A DNA stretch of 6,642 nt from positions 1-6,642 of the forward strand of contig JAEEYJ010000055.1 in the NCBI GenBank assembly GCA_016291725.1. The letters run 5' to 3'. This document shows positions 1 through 5,316 of the stretch, piece by piece. Numbering within the stretch: position 1 is the first letter of the stretch; every line of letters begins with the position of its first letter. The DNA comes from Solobacterium sp. Its GTDB lineage: Bacteria > Bacillota_I > Bacilli_A > Erysipelotrichales > Erysipelotrichaceae. The notes beneath the pieces are model-generated. The model saw only the letters and a program-made list of their open reading frames with translations, ran no database searches and was not told the origin of the DNA. The position numbers and the translations under genes were made by a program.

Positions 1-432
1 GTCAGGGAAGAATTCATACCGGACCGGTATACGGAGAATGAAGGAATAATCCTGCCCGAACGGACCCGGATCCGCTCCGGCGGGGATCAGCTGATGGTCT
101 ATTCCATCACACATCAGGGACACCGGATTGACCGCACACTGCTGGTGCACTTTCAGGATGATGAGCCGCCGGTTCTGGTGCTACGTGCGGAAGAAACGGA
201 CAAAGAAGGTTTTGAAGGCTGCCGGGCATACATAGAAAAAGCCTGGGATACTGTCAGCGGAGATCTCAGGGATAAAGTAAAGTGTACAGAGCCGTTGGCC
301 GGACTGGCGGAACAGGAAATCATCTATACAGTAACGGACCGGGCAGGCAATGAAGCCGTTGCGTTCCTGAAGGTCGTACAGCCGGAATCCCGGGCGGAAC
401 GGGAATACTGGGAAGCTGCTGCAGCAGGATAA
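1..432 (+). CDS. C-terminal part of a protein with Ig-like (DUF5011-type) domains (5' end outside window)
   Basis: The reading frame is open from the first base of the window to TAA at 430-432, giving 143 visible residues, so the gene begins upstream. The ATG at 94 is just an internal methionine. Residues about 56-126 look like one bacterial Ig-fold of the DUF5011 kind: a 'DDEPPVLVL' entry strand, 'TVSGDLRDKV', then 'IIYTVTDRAGNEAVAFLKVV', which matches the usual 'YTVTDxAGN' ending. A second copy seems to end at about residue 51, since 'LMVYSITHQGHRIDRTLLVHF' has the same terminal pattern, so the protein probably carries tandem repeats. Such domains are known in exported or surface proteins of Gram-positive bacteria, where they act as spacers or ligand binders. 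No LPxTG motif or C-terminal membrane anchor is present; any anchor would be N-terminal and out of view. The specific function is unknown. The next gene begins 46 bases downstream on the same strand and may be cotranscribed. Confidence 0.7.
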   Translation, partial: VREEFIPDRYTENEGIILPERTRIRSGGDQLMVYSITHQGHRIDRTLLVHFQDDEPPVLVLRAEETDKEGFEGCRAYIEKAWDTVSGDLRDKVKCTEPLAGLAEQEIIYTVTDRAGNEAVAFLKVVQPESRAEREYWEAAAAG

Positions 433-478
433 GAAACTCTTAAGAAGCAGAAATCCGTTCCTGTTGTACAATGGGAAT

Positions 479-1201
479 ATGAAAAAACTGATCGGATTCC
501 TGCTGAAAGTCATTCTTTGCCTGGCACTGCTTGCCGGGTTCACCATCATACTGCCCGGCTATATACACTACCGGAATACGGTGGACGAAGTCCCTGTGGA
601 GAAAGCAGCGCAGATCTACTTTGATATGGAAGACTATGTACCGTATGACGTGCTTGACGAAGATCTGGTGGACGCTGTCGTCGCGGTGGAAGACCAGCGC
701 TTCTTTACCCGGAGGGGCATGGATGTACGGGCGCTGATCCGGGCAATCCTGCACAATCTTCAGGCCGGCGAAAGCATTGAAGGCGGCAGCACCATCTCCC
801 AGCAGATTGCCAAGAACCTGTACTATCAGACCATACACCGCACCACAGCGGTCAAGGCAGCAGAGATCTTCATCATGATCGAGCTGGAGGAGAAGTACTC
901 CAAGGAAGACCTCTTGGCCCTGTATATGAACATGAACTACTACGGAGACGGGTTCTGGGGCATCTCCCAGGCATCCGAAGGATACTTCGGTGCGGTGCCT
1001 TCCGATCTCACCGTAGCCCAGAGCGCAATGCTGGCAGGCATTCCCAATGCACCGAGCGCCTACCAGCTGTCCACGGGCAGTGAACTCGCTGTCAGCCGGC
1101 AGAGAAAGGTTCTCTCCCGGATGTACGAGGAAGAGTACATTACCCGGGAAGAATATGAAAACGCCCTCGCTGAGGACGTTCTCTCCTACTATCTTCACTA
1201 A
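479..1201 (+). CDS. Monofunctional peptidoglycan glycosyltransferase (GT51 family)
   Basis: This 240-residue protein would polymerise lipid II into glycan strands on the outer face of the membrane. Residues about 4-28 form one hydrophobic segment (signal anchor), and the rest is a GT51 domain. Motifs in order are: VEDQRFFTRRGMD (70-82) with the predicted catalytic Glu71; GGSTISQQIAKN (102-113); KAAE (126-129), placing the second catalytic Glu at 129; EEKYSKEDLLALYMNMNYYGDGFWGI (137-162); and AQSAMLAGIPNAPS (180-193). No transpeptidase domain follows, so the length fits the MtgA/SgtB-like monofunctional class. At the motif-1 position that is usually His (EDxxFxxHxG) there is Arg78. I chose ATG at 479 because it begins the typical MKK-plus-hydrophobic N terminus; an in-frame TTG at 464 would add five residues. 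Neither start has a good Shine-Dalgarno sequence. The 3' end interlocks with the convergent reductase gene. Confidence 0.9.
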   Translation: MKKLIGFLLKVILCLALLAGFTIILPGYIHYRNTVDEVPVEKAAQIYFDMEDYVPYDVLDEDLVDAVVAVEDQRFFTRRGMDVRALIRAILHNLQAGESIEGGSTISQQIAKNLYYQTIHRTTAVKAAEIFIMIELEEKYSKEDLLALYMNMNYYGDGFWGISQASEGYFGAVPSDLTVAQSAMLAGIPNAPSAYQLSTGSELAVSRQRKVLSRMYEEEYITREEYENALAEDVLSYYLH

Positions 1202-2379
1202 TACTTCATGAAAATGCCGGCACCTTTGGCAATGACCCGGTAAACGGGCGTTTCAAAGCGTTTGACGACATTTTTCAGTTCTGCCCGGATCGGCAGGGAC
1301 TGCGGACAGTGCGACTCGCAGAGCCCGCACTCAACGCAAAGGGAAGCGTTGGTCCGGTCCTTGCGCAGCGTTGTGGACATCATGTATTCACGCAGCGCAT
1401 GCACATAGCCGTCCGTATAGCTGTTGTTGTACATCGTAAAGCAGTTGGGAATGTCGATGCCCCGTGGACAGGGCTGGCAGTAGCCGCAGCCGGTGCAGCC
1501 GACCTTGATGCCCTCGTTGATGGCCTTCAGCACTTCCGAAAACATCCGGTGGTCCGCTTCCGTCAGCTGCCCGGGCAGCGCTTCGGAAGCGACCCGGCAG
1601 TTCTCCTCCACCTGCTGCAGATCATTCATGCCGGACAGGACAACATTGACCTGTTCATGGTCCCATACCCAGCGCAGTGCCCAGTCTGCCGGCGTGCGCT
1701 GGACTTCCGCACTGCGGAAGGCTTCCTGCGCAGCGGCAGGCAGATGATTGACCAGCCTTCCCCCGCGCAGGGGCTCCATAATGATCACGGGCAGGCCGCG
1801 TTCATGAGCATAGTTGAGCCCATCGATCCCGGCCTGAGCGTGTTCATCCATGTAATTGAACTGGATCTGGCAGAAATCCCAGTCATAGATATCCACCAGT
1901 TCCTTGAATTTCACGGTTCCTCCATGGAAGGAAAAACCGATATTGCGGATGATGCCTTTCTCCTTCTTGTCCTGGATCCACTTGTCTATGCCCAGTGTAC
2001 AAAGCCTGCGCCAGCTCTCCGGATCATTGAGCATGTGCATCAGGTAGTAGTCGATATAGTCGGTCTGCAGGCGGTCCAGTTCTTCCTGGAAGTAGCGTTC
2101 GGCATCCTCAGGTTTTCTGATGAGGTAGTGGGGCAGTTTTGTAGCGATGTAGATCCTGCCGCGGCAATTGTATTTTCTGACGAACCTGCCTAAACAGGCT
2201 TCGCTGCCGGTATAGATGTAGGCGGTATCAAAGTAGTTCACACCTTCCTGCATGGCACGGTACATTTCCTGTTCGGCCTTTTCCTGATTGATGGCACCGG
2301 CTTTCCGGCTGAAGCGCATACACCCGTAGCCGAGCACGGAGAGCTCTGTGCCGTTCTTCTGATTGATCCTGTACTGCAT
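1198..2379 (-). CDS. Aldo/keto reductase with C-terminal double [4Fe-4S] ferredoxin-like domain (COG1453 type)
   Basis: The product is a 393-residue cytoplasmic oxidoreductase. Residues 1 to about 285 form an aldo/keto reductase barrel: GYGCMRFSR (17-25), FDTAYIYTGSE (50-60), IATKLP (78-83), YYLMHML (111-117), GFSFHG (148-153), MEPLRGGRL (201-209). The predicted catalytic tetrad is Asp51, Tyr56, Lys81 and His115. The C-terminal domain has two cysteine clusters, C295/298/301/304 and C348/351/354/358, each followed by Pro, which are expected to bind two [4Fe-4S] clusters. Proteins of this architecture are common in anaerobes; the substrate is generally unknown and cannot be read here. The clusters suggest electron exchange with a ferredoxin-like partner (inference). 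The frame extends upstream to an ATG at 2478, but the start at 2379 has a strong AGGAGG (2384-2389, minus strand) four bases before it and begins the conserved domain. It ends with TAG, overlapping the stop of the convergent glycosyltransferase gene. Confidence 0.92.
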   Translation of the reverse strand: MQYRINQKNGTELSVLGYGCMRFSRKAGAINQEKAEQEMYRAMQEGVNYFDTAYIYTGSEACLGRFVRKYNCRGRIYIATKLPHYLIRKPEDAERYFQEELDRLQTDYIDYYLMHMLNDPESWRRLCTLGIDKWIQDKKEKGIIRNIGFSFHGGTVKFKELVDIYDWDFCQIQFNYMDEHAQAGIDGLNYAHERGLPVIIMEPLRGGRLVNHLPAAAQEAFRSAEVQRTPADWALRWVWDHEQVNVVLSGMNDLQQVEENCRVASEALPGQLTEADHRMFSEVLKAINEGIKVGCTGCGYCQPCPRGIDIPNCFTMYNNSYTDGYVHALREYMMSTTLRKDRTNASLCVECGLCESHCPQSLPIRAELKNVVKRFETPVYRVIAKGAGIFMKY

Positions 2380-2401
2380 GGTTCCTCCTGCCTTCTGTAT
2401 C

Positions 2402-2410
2402 ATTCTACCA
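2402..2410 (-). promoter_or_regulatory. Putative extended -10 promoter of the aldo/keto reductase gene
   Basis: Read on the minus strand, this is TGG-TAGAAT, a good extended -10 element (TGnTATAAT type). It would start transcription about 7 bases downstream, near 2395, giving a short leader with the AGGAGG site before ATG 2379. No clear -35 is visible at the right spacing, which is tolerated for extended -10 promoters. A small dyad, ACAGC-G-GCTGT (2410-2420), sits immediately upstream and could be an operator, but it is short enough to be chance. Confidence 0.45.
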
Positions 2411-2419
2411 CAGCGGCTG

Positions 2420-2447
2420 TTGTCGGCTGGGGCACGGTTGTGATAAA
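2420..2447 (+). promoter_or_regulatory. Weak candidate promoter for the membrane protein-ispD operon
   Basis: TTGTCG (2420-2425), a 16-base spacer and GATAAA (2442-2447) resemble a degenerate sigma-A promoter in the 89-base divergent gap between the reductase and the membrane protein gene. It matches the consensus poorly. I list it mainly because the operon must start somewhere in this gap if it is not read from further upstream. Confidence 0.25.
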
Positions 2448-2468
2448 GTACATGATTGTGAGGTCTGT

Positions 2469-2966
2469 ATGAATGCAATTATAGAGTGGTTCATGAGAAC
2501 GATCGGACAGTACATCTCAGCAGAGATGTCTGTATTCCTGATCAGTATGATCCCTTTGGTGGAGGAAAGAGGCGGTCTCATCGTGGCGAGGCTGCTGGGT
2601 CTGCCGCTGGGGAAGGCTCTGCTGTACTGTGTAGCCGGCAATATTCTGCCGATTCCTTTCATCCTGTTCTTCATCAAGTCCATCTTCCACTGGATGTCGG
2701 ATCATCATATGAGCCGTATCGTTGAAAAGATGGAGGAGAAGGCGGCGAAAAACAAGCCGAAGATCGACCGCTACGGCTTCTGGGGGCTGGCATTGTTCGT
2801 CGGCATTCCGCTGCCCGGTACCGGTGCCTGGACAGGAAGCCTGGTCGCTGCGCTGTTTGACATGGATCTGAAGAAAGCCAGTCTGTCCATTCTCATCGGC
2901 ATTGCGCTGGCTGCGTTCATTATGACTGTGCTGTCATATCAAGTGATGGGATCGGTGATCGGATGA
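2469..2966 (+). CDS. Small multi-pass membrane protein, PF06695 / COG2426 'small multidrug export' family
   Basis: The product has 165 residues with hydrophobic stretches at about 16-45, 46-72, 102-130 and 138-162, so it is an integral membrane protein. Family-like signatures are 'IPLVEERGGLIVA' near the N terminus (28-40), 'GNILPIPF' (58-65) and 'GIPLPGTGAWTGSLVAAL' (111-128), the last being the most characteristic. The Pfam family carries the name 'putative small multi-drug export protein', but that function is poorly supported in general, so it should be treated as a membrane protein of unknown role. The ATG at 2469 follows TGTGAGGT (2457-2464), an acceptable ribosome binding site with a four-base gap. 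The TGA stop at 2964-2966 lies inside the overlapping ATGATG start of ispD, which suggests translational coupling and one transcript. Confidence 0.82.
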   Translation: MNAIIEWFMRTIGQYISAEMSVFLISMIPLVEERGGLIVARLLGLPLGKALLYCVAGNILPIPFILFFIKSIFHWMSDHHMSRIVEKMEEKAAKNKPKIDRYGFWGLALFVGIPLPGTGAWTGSLVAALFDMDLKKASLSILIGIALAAFIMTVLSYQVMGSVIG

Positions 2967-3643
2967 TGAAATACAGTGTGCTGATTCCTGCGGCCGGAGA
3001 AGGCAGGCGCATGGAACTGGGATACAACAAGGCCTTCTACCGTATGGATGACAGAACGGTGCTCGAGCATACCATGGATCTGTTTCTGAAGGATCCGGAC
3101 TGTGAAGAGATTGTTGTCGTTACCGATGCGGCTTTCTACTGCCGGACCATTCCGCAGGGCAGAGGCAAGGTTGTTCTGGTGAAAGGCGGGAAGACCCGTC
3201 AGGAGAGTGTGTGCAACGGTCTGAGAGCAGTGATTTCGGATATCGTGCTGGTGCATGACGGGGTCCGTCCTTATCTGCCGGAAGACTGTCTGCAGGCTGT
3301 GAAGGAAGCGATGGAGACGGAGGAAGCTGCCTGTCTGGCGGTACCGGTCAAGGATACGGTCAAATGCGTTCAGAACGGGTATATTGAGAGCACCCCGGAC
3401 AGAACGGTTCTGTATAACGCTCAGACGCCGCAGGCATTTCGTACGGATCTGCTGCGTACCTGCATGGAGGCAGCGGTGCGGGATGGCTTTACGGGTACGG
3501 ATGACTGCAGCGTCGTGGAACGCTACAGCGATGCCCGGATCCGGATCGTTGCCGGCAGCTACGGCAATATCAAACTGACGACACCGGAGGATATCCGGAC
3601 GGTGCGTACACCTGCAAAGAAGCAGAAGAGCAGGGTATGCTGA
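2963..3643 (+). CDS. ispD: 2-C-methyl-D-erythritol 4-phosphate cytidylyltransferase
   Basis: IspD joins CTP and 2-C-methyl-D-erythritol 4-phosphate to form CDP-ME, the third step of the MEP isoprenoid pathway in the cytoplasm. The 226-residue length is normal for the family. Visible motifs are PAAGEGRRM (9-17) with Arg16 and Lys23 matching the catalytic pair of the E. coli enzyme; GGKTRQESVCNGL (75-87); VHDGVRPYLP (97-106) with Asp99 and Arg102; PVKDTVK (128-134); DRTVLYNAQTPQAF (146-159) with Arg147; GTDDCSVVE (178-186); and GNIKLTTPEDI (201-211) with Lys204. No ispF follows, unlike many bacteria where the two are adjacent or fused. The start is ATG 2963 or the immediately following ATG 2966, both overlapping the stop of the preceding gene. 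No strong ribosome binding site is seen, which fits translational coupling. The C-terminal tail after 211 is lysine- and arginine-rich. Confidence 0.95.
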   Translation: MMKYSVLIPAAGEGRRMELGYNKAFYRMDDRTVLEHTMDLFLKDPDCEEIVVVTDAAFYCRTIPQGRGKVVLVKGGKTRQESVCNGLRAVISDIVLVHDGVRPYLPEDCLQAVKEAMETEEAACLAVPVKDTVKCVQNGYIESTPDRTVLYNAQTPQAFRTDLLRTCMEAAVRDGFTGTDDCSVVERYSDARIRIVAGSYGNIKLTTPEDIRTVRTPAKKQKSRVC

Positions 3644-3665
3644 AAGAAGCTGCAGTTTCTTTCAG
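3640..3665 (+). terminator. Perfect 9-bp hairpin spanning the ispD stop codon
   Basis: CTGAAAGAA (3640-3648) and TTCTTTCAG (3657-3665) are perfect inverted arms around an 8-base loop that contains CTGCAG. The ispD stop codon TGA (3641-3643) is inside the left arm. No T-tract follows directly, so this is more likely an mRNA 3'-end protecting stem or a weak first stop before the stronger hairpin at 3700. A tiny CCCT/AGGG stem followed by TTTT lies at 3669-3682 and may add to termination. Confidence 0.45.
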
Positions 3666-3699
3666 ATTCCCTTGAGGGTTTTGAGAAAAGAGCGTACCG

Positions 3700-3730
3700 G
3701 CAGCGTTGAAAAGACGCTGCTGTTTTCTTT
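3700..3730 (+). terminator. Intrinsic terminator of the membrane protein-ispD operon
   Basis: GCAGCGT (3700-3706) pairs perfectly with ACGCTGC (3714-3720) around a 7-base loop, followed by the T-rich run TGTTTTCTTT (3721-3730). The position, 57 bases after the ispD stop, fits termination of that operon. Its loop and right arm overlap the promoter of the next gene. Confidence 0.75.
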
Positions 3731-3735
3731 ACAAT
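3706..3735 (+). promoter_or_regulatory. Promoter of the M20 amidohydrolase gene, overlapping the upstream terminator
   Basis: TTGAAA (3706-3711), an 18-base spacer and TACAAT (3730-3735) form a good sigma-A-like promoter. Transcription would begin near 3742, leaving a leader of about 63 bases before ATG 3806. This also argues against the in-frame upstream ATG at 3734, which would lie within the -10 box. Confidence 0.65.
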
Positions 3736-3742
3736 GAACCTG

Positions 3743-3783
3743 ACCGCTGTGGTTATCCGCAGCAAACAGGATAGGGCAGCGGT
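3743..3783 (+). promoter_or_regulatory. Leader with two mutually exclusive hairpins before the amidohydrolase gene
   Basis: Stem A pairs GCTGTGG (3746-3752) with CCGCAGC (3757-3763) around TTAT, with one G-T pair. Stem B pairs ACCGCTG (3743-3749) with CAGCGGT (3777-3783), extended by a T-G pair at 3750/3776. Both use bases 3746-3749, so only one can form at a time. Neither masks the ribosome binding site (AGGGGG, 3795-3800), and no T-tract follows stem B, so no regulatory mechanism is evident. No known riboswitch class is recognised. Confidence 0.35.
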
Positions 3784-3805
3784 GCAGGAAAACAAGGGGG
3801 TTAAT

Positions 3806-4972
3806 ATGAACGTATTGGAACTTGCGAAGTCAGTACAGCCCTTCGTGGTCGAGTACCGGCGTGACATTCATCGTCATCCTGAACTGTCTTTCCAGGAATT
3901 CAGGACGACAGACCGCATCTGCGAAGAACTGGACAAGATGGGTGTATCCTACCGCAGAATGGAGCCGACCGGTGTTCTGGCGGAGATCAAGGGCGGAAAG
4001 GGTCCGGGCAAGACAGTCCTGCTGCGCGGTGATATTGATGCGCTGCCGGTCAAGGAAGAGACGGGACTGGAGTTCGCCAGCGAGAACGACGGCTGCATGC
4101 ATGCCTGCGGACATGACACGCACAATGCTATGCTGATGGGCGCTGTCAAGGCAATCAACAGTGTCAAGGATGAGTTTGCCGGCACAGTGAAGTTCATCTT
4201 CCAGCCTGCAGAGGAGACCGGTCAGGGTGCCAAGGCAATGATCAAGGGCGGCTGCCTGGACGGTGTGGACTGGATGTTCGGCACCCATATCGCTTCCATG
4301 ACGGATCTCGGCAAGGTGGAAACAGCGCCGGGCCCGACATACGCATCCGCGTTCTGGTTCAAGATCAAGATCATCGGTGTATCATCCCACGGTGCGGATC
4401 CTTACCATGGAAGGGATGCAGCGGTCGCCGGTTCTGCGGTTGTTATGGCACTGCAGGATATGGTTGCCAGAGAGTACCAGCCGACGGATCCGATGGTTGT
4501 AACGGTCGGTGATATCCACGCACCGGGCAGATTCAACATCATTCCGGGTGAATACCGTATGGAAGGAACCATCCGTACCTTCTCCAGAGAGATCAACGCT
4601 ACCCTGGAGGAGACGCTCAACCGGATTGCCAAGGGCGTAGCGTCCGCTTACCGCTGCACAGCGGAAGTAGAGCTCATCGAAGTGGCGGAAGTCTGCGAGA
4701 ATGATCCGGATGCGTTTGAAATCGGCAAAGCGGCGATCGAGAAGGTCGTTCCGGGTGGATTCGTCATGGCCAAGCCGACCATGGGCGGCGAAGACTTCGC
4801 GTACTACACACCGCATGTCAAGTCCTGCTTCTTCGGCCTCGGCGCAAAGCTGCCGGATGCAGAAGGCAAGGTGCACCCGATGCACAGCGGACATGTACTG
4901 TTCGATGAACGGGCGTTCGAGACAGGTGTTGCGCTGTACATCCAGGTTGCGATGGATGCGCTGGAAGCCTGA
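3806..4972 (+). CDS. M20-family metallo-amidohydrolase (N-acyl amino acid / hippurate hydrolase-like)
   Basis: This 388-residue cytoplasmic zinc-type hydrolase is expected to cleave an N-acyl (amide) bond, as in N-acetyl-amino-acid deacylases, hippurate hydrolase or IAA-amino-acid hydrolases; the substrate cannot be chosen from sequence alone. Motifs are HRHPELSFQE (22-31), LLRGDIDALPVKEETGLEF (72-90), HACGHDTHNAMLMG (99-112), FQPAEETGQGA (132-142), FGTHIA (158-163), GVSSHGADPYHGRDA (191-205) in the lid domain, GRFNIIPGEYRMEGTIRTF (241-259), MGGEDFAYY (326-334) and MHSGHVLFDE (359-368). Predicted metal ligands are Cys101, His103, Glu137, His161 and His360, with Glu138 near the catalytic position; all are present. 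ATG 3806 is preferred because AGGGGG (3795-3800) precedes it by five bases and the upstream ATG 3734 lies inside the promoter. It has its own promoter and terminator, so it is probably monocistronic. Confidence 0.93.
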   Translation: MNVLELAKSVQPFVVEYRRDIHRHPELSFQEFRTTDRICEELDKMGVSYRRMEPTGVLAEIKGGKGPGKTVLLRGDIDALPVKEETGLEFASENDGCMHACGHDTHNAMLMGAVKAINSVKDEFAGTVKFIFQPAEETGQGAKAMIKGGCLDGVDWMFGTHIASMTDLGKVETAPGPTYASAFWFKIKIIGVSSHGADPYHGRDAAVAGSAVVMALQDMVAREYQPTDPMVVTVGDIHAPGRFNIIPGEYRMEGTIRTFSREINATLEETLNRIAKGVASAYRCTAEVELIEVAEVCENDPDAFEIGKAAIEKVVPGGFVMAKPTMGGEDFAYYTPHVKSCFFGLGAKLPDAEGKVHPMHSGHVLFDERAFETGVALYIQVAMDALEA

Positions 4973-4994
4973 AAAAGCAAACAAAGTGTTATTG

Positions 4995-5028
4995 CAGGAC
5001 CGGTAATCCCGGTCCTGTATCCTTTCTT
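4995..5028 (+). terminator. Intrinsic terminator of the amidohydrolase gene
   Basis: CAGGACCGG (4995-5003) and CCGGTCCTG (5009-5017) form a perfect 9-bp GC-rich stem with a 5-base loop, followed by a T-rich stretch (TATCCTTTCTT). It begins 22 bases after the amidohydrolase stop and insulates that gene from the tRNA promoter downstream. Confidence 0.85.
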
Positions 5029-5048
5029 CCGGCGCAGACAAAAAAGTG

Positions 5049-5077
5049 TTGACAGAGGGGTTGCTTCAGAGTATATT
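5049..5077 (+). promoter_or_regulatory. Near-consensus promoter of the tRNA-Ile/tRNA-Ala operon
   Basis: TTGACA (5049-5054), a 17-base spacer and TATATT (5072-5077) match the sigma-A consensus very closely, as expected for stable RNA genes. Transcription would start near 5084, about 15 bases before tRNA-Ile. Confidence 0.85.
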
Positions 5078-5098
5078 GAATAAGCATTCGGCGGATTT

Positions 5099-5175
<77 letters not shown>

Positions 5176-5196
5176 TTCGCTGAATTGGATATACAT

Positions 5197-5272
5197 GGGG
5201 TTTTAGCTCAGCTGGGAGAGCACCTGCTTTGCAAGCAGGGGGTCAGGAGTTCGATTCTCCTAAGCTCCACCA
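5197..5272 (+). tRNA. tRNA-Ala (anticodon TGC), likely integration site of the adjacent element
   Basis: This is a 76-base tRNA with encoded CCA (5270-5272). The acceptor arms GGGGTTT (5197-5203) and AAGCTCC (5262-5268) pair with two G-T wobbles. The anticodon stem CCTGC/GCAGG encloses TTTGCAA, with anticodon TGC at 5230-5232. The T-arm contains GGAGTTCGATTCTCC. The integrase gene on the opposite strand ends 37 bases beyond the CCA, so the 3' half of this gene is the probable attachment core of the element to the right. The gene appears intact, as expected when an element restores the tRNA end on integration. Confidence 0.97.
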
Positions 5273-5281
5273 TTGAAAACA

Positions 5282-5316
5282 AAGAAGACCGCATAACCAT
5301 GCGGTTTTCTTATTTT
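5282..5316 (+). terminator. Terminator between the tRNA operon and the integrase, probably bidirectional
   Basis: CCGCAT (5289-5294) and ATGCGG (5299-5304) form the core stem around AACC. Pairing extends outward to 13 bp (5282-5294 with 5299-5311, one G-T). On the plus strand a T-rich run follows (TTTTCTTATTTT, 5305-5316), ending the tRNA transcript. Read on the minus strand, the hairpin is followed by TTCTTTGTTTTC, which could end the integrase transcript. The integrase TAA (5310-5312) lies inside the plus-strand T-tract and outer stem. Confidence 0.8.

Noticed and set aside
440..1198. Long minus-strand open frame (252 codons) across the glycosyltransferase gene
   Set aside because: It lies opposite a gene with all GT51 motifs and its translation resembles no family.
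1236..1248. CCCG/CGGG hairpin as terminator for the glycosyltransferase
   Set aside because: The stem is only four base pairs and is followed by CGTTTC rather than a T-tract; it lies in the coding sequence of the reductase.
1309..2193. Long plus-strand open frame (294 codons) across the aldo/keto reductase gene
   Set aside because: It is antisense to a gene with clear catalytic and iron-sulfur motifs, has no recognisable domain, and is a by-product of GC-rich codons on the other strand.
2380..2478. N-terminal extension of the reductase to the ATG at 2478
   Set aside because: The added 33 residues look non-coding and would run through the promoter-like TGGTAGAAT. The ATG at 2379 has a strong AGGAGG.
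3734..3805. Upstream in-frame ATG of the amidohydrolase
   Set aside because: It lies in the -10 box of the likely promoter, lacks a ribosome binding site, and adds residues not seen in the family; ATG 3806 has AGGGGG.
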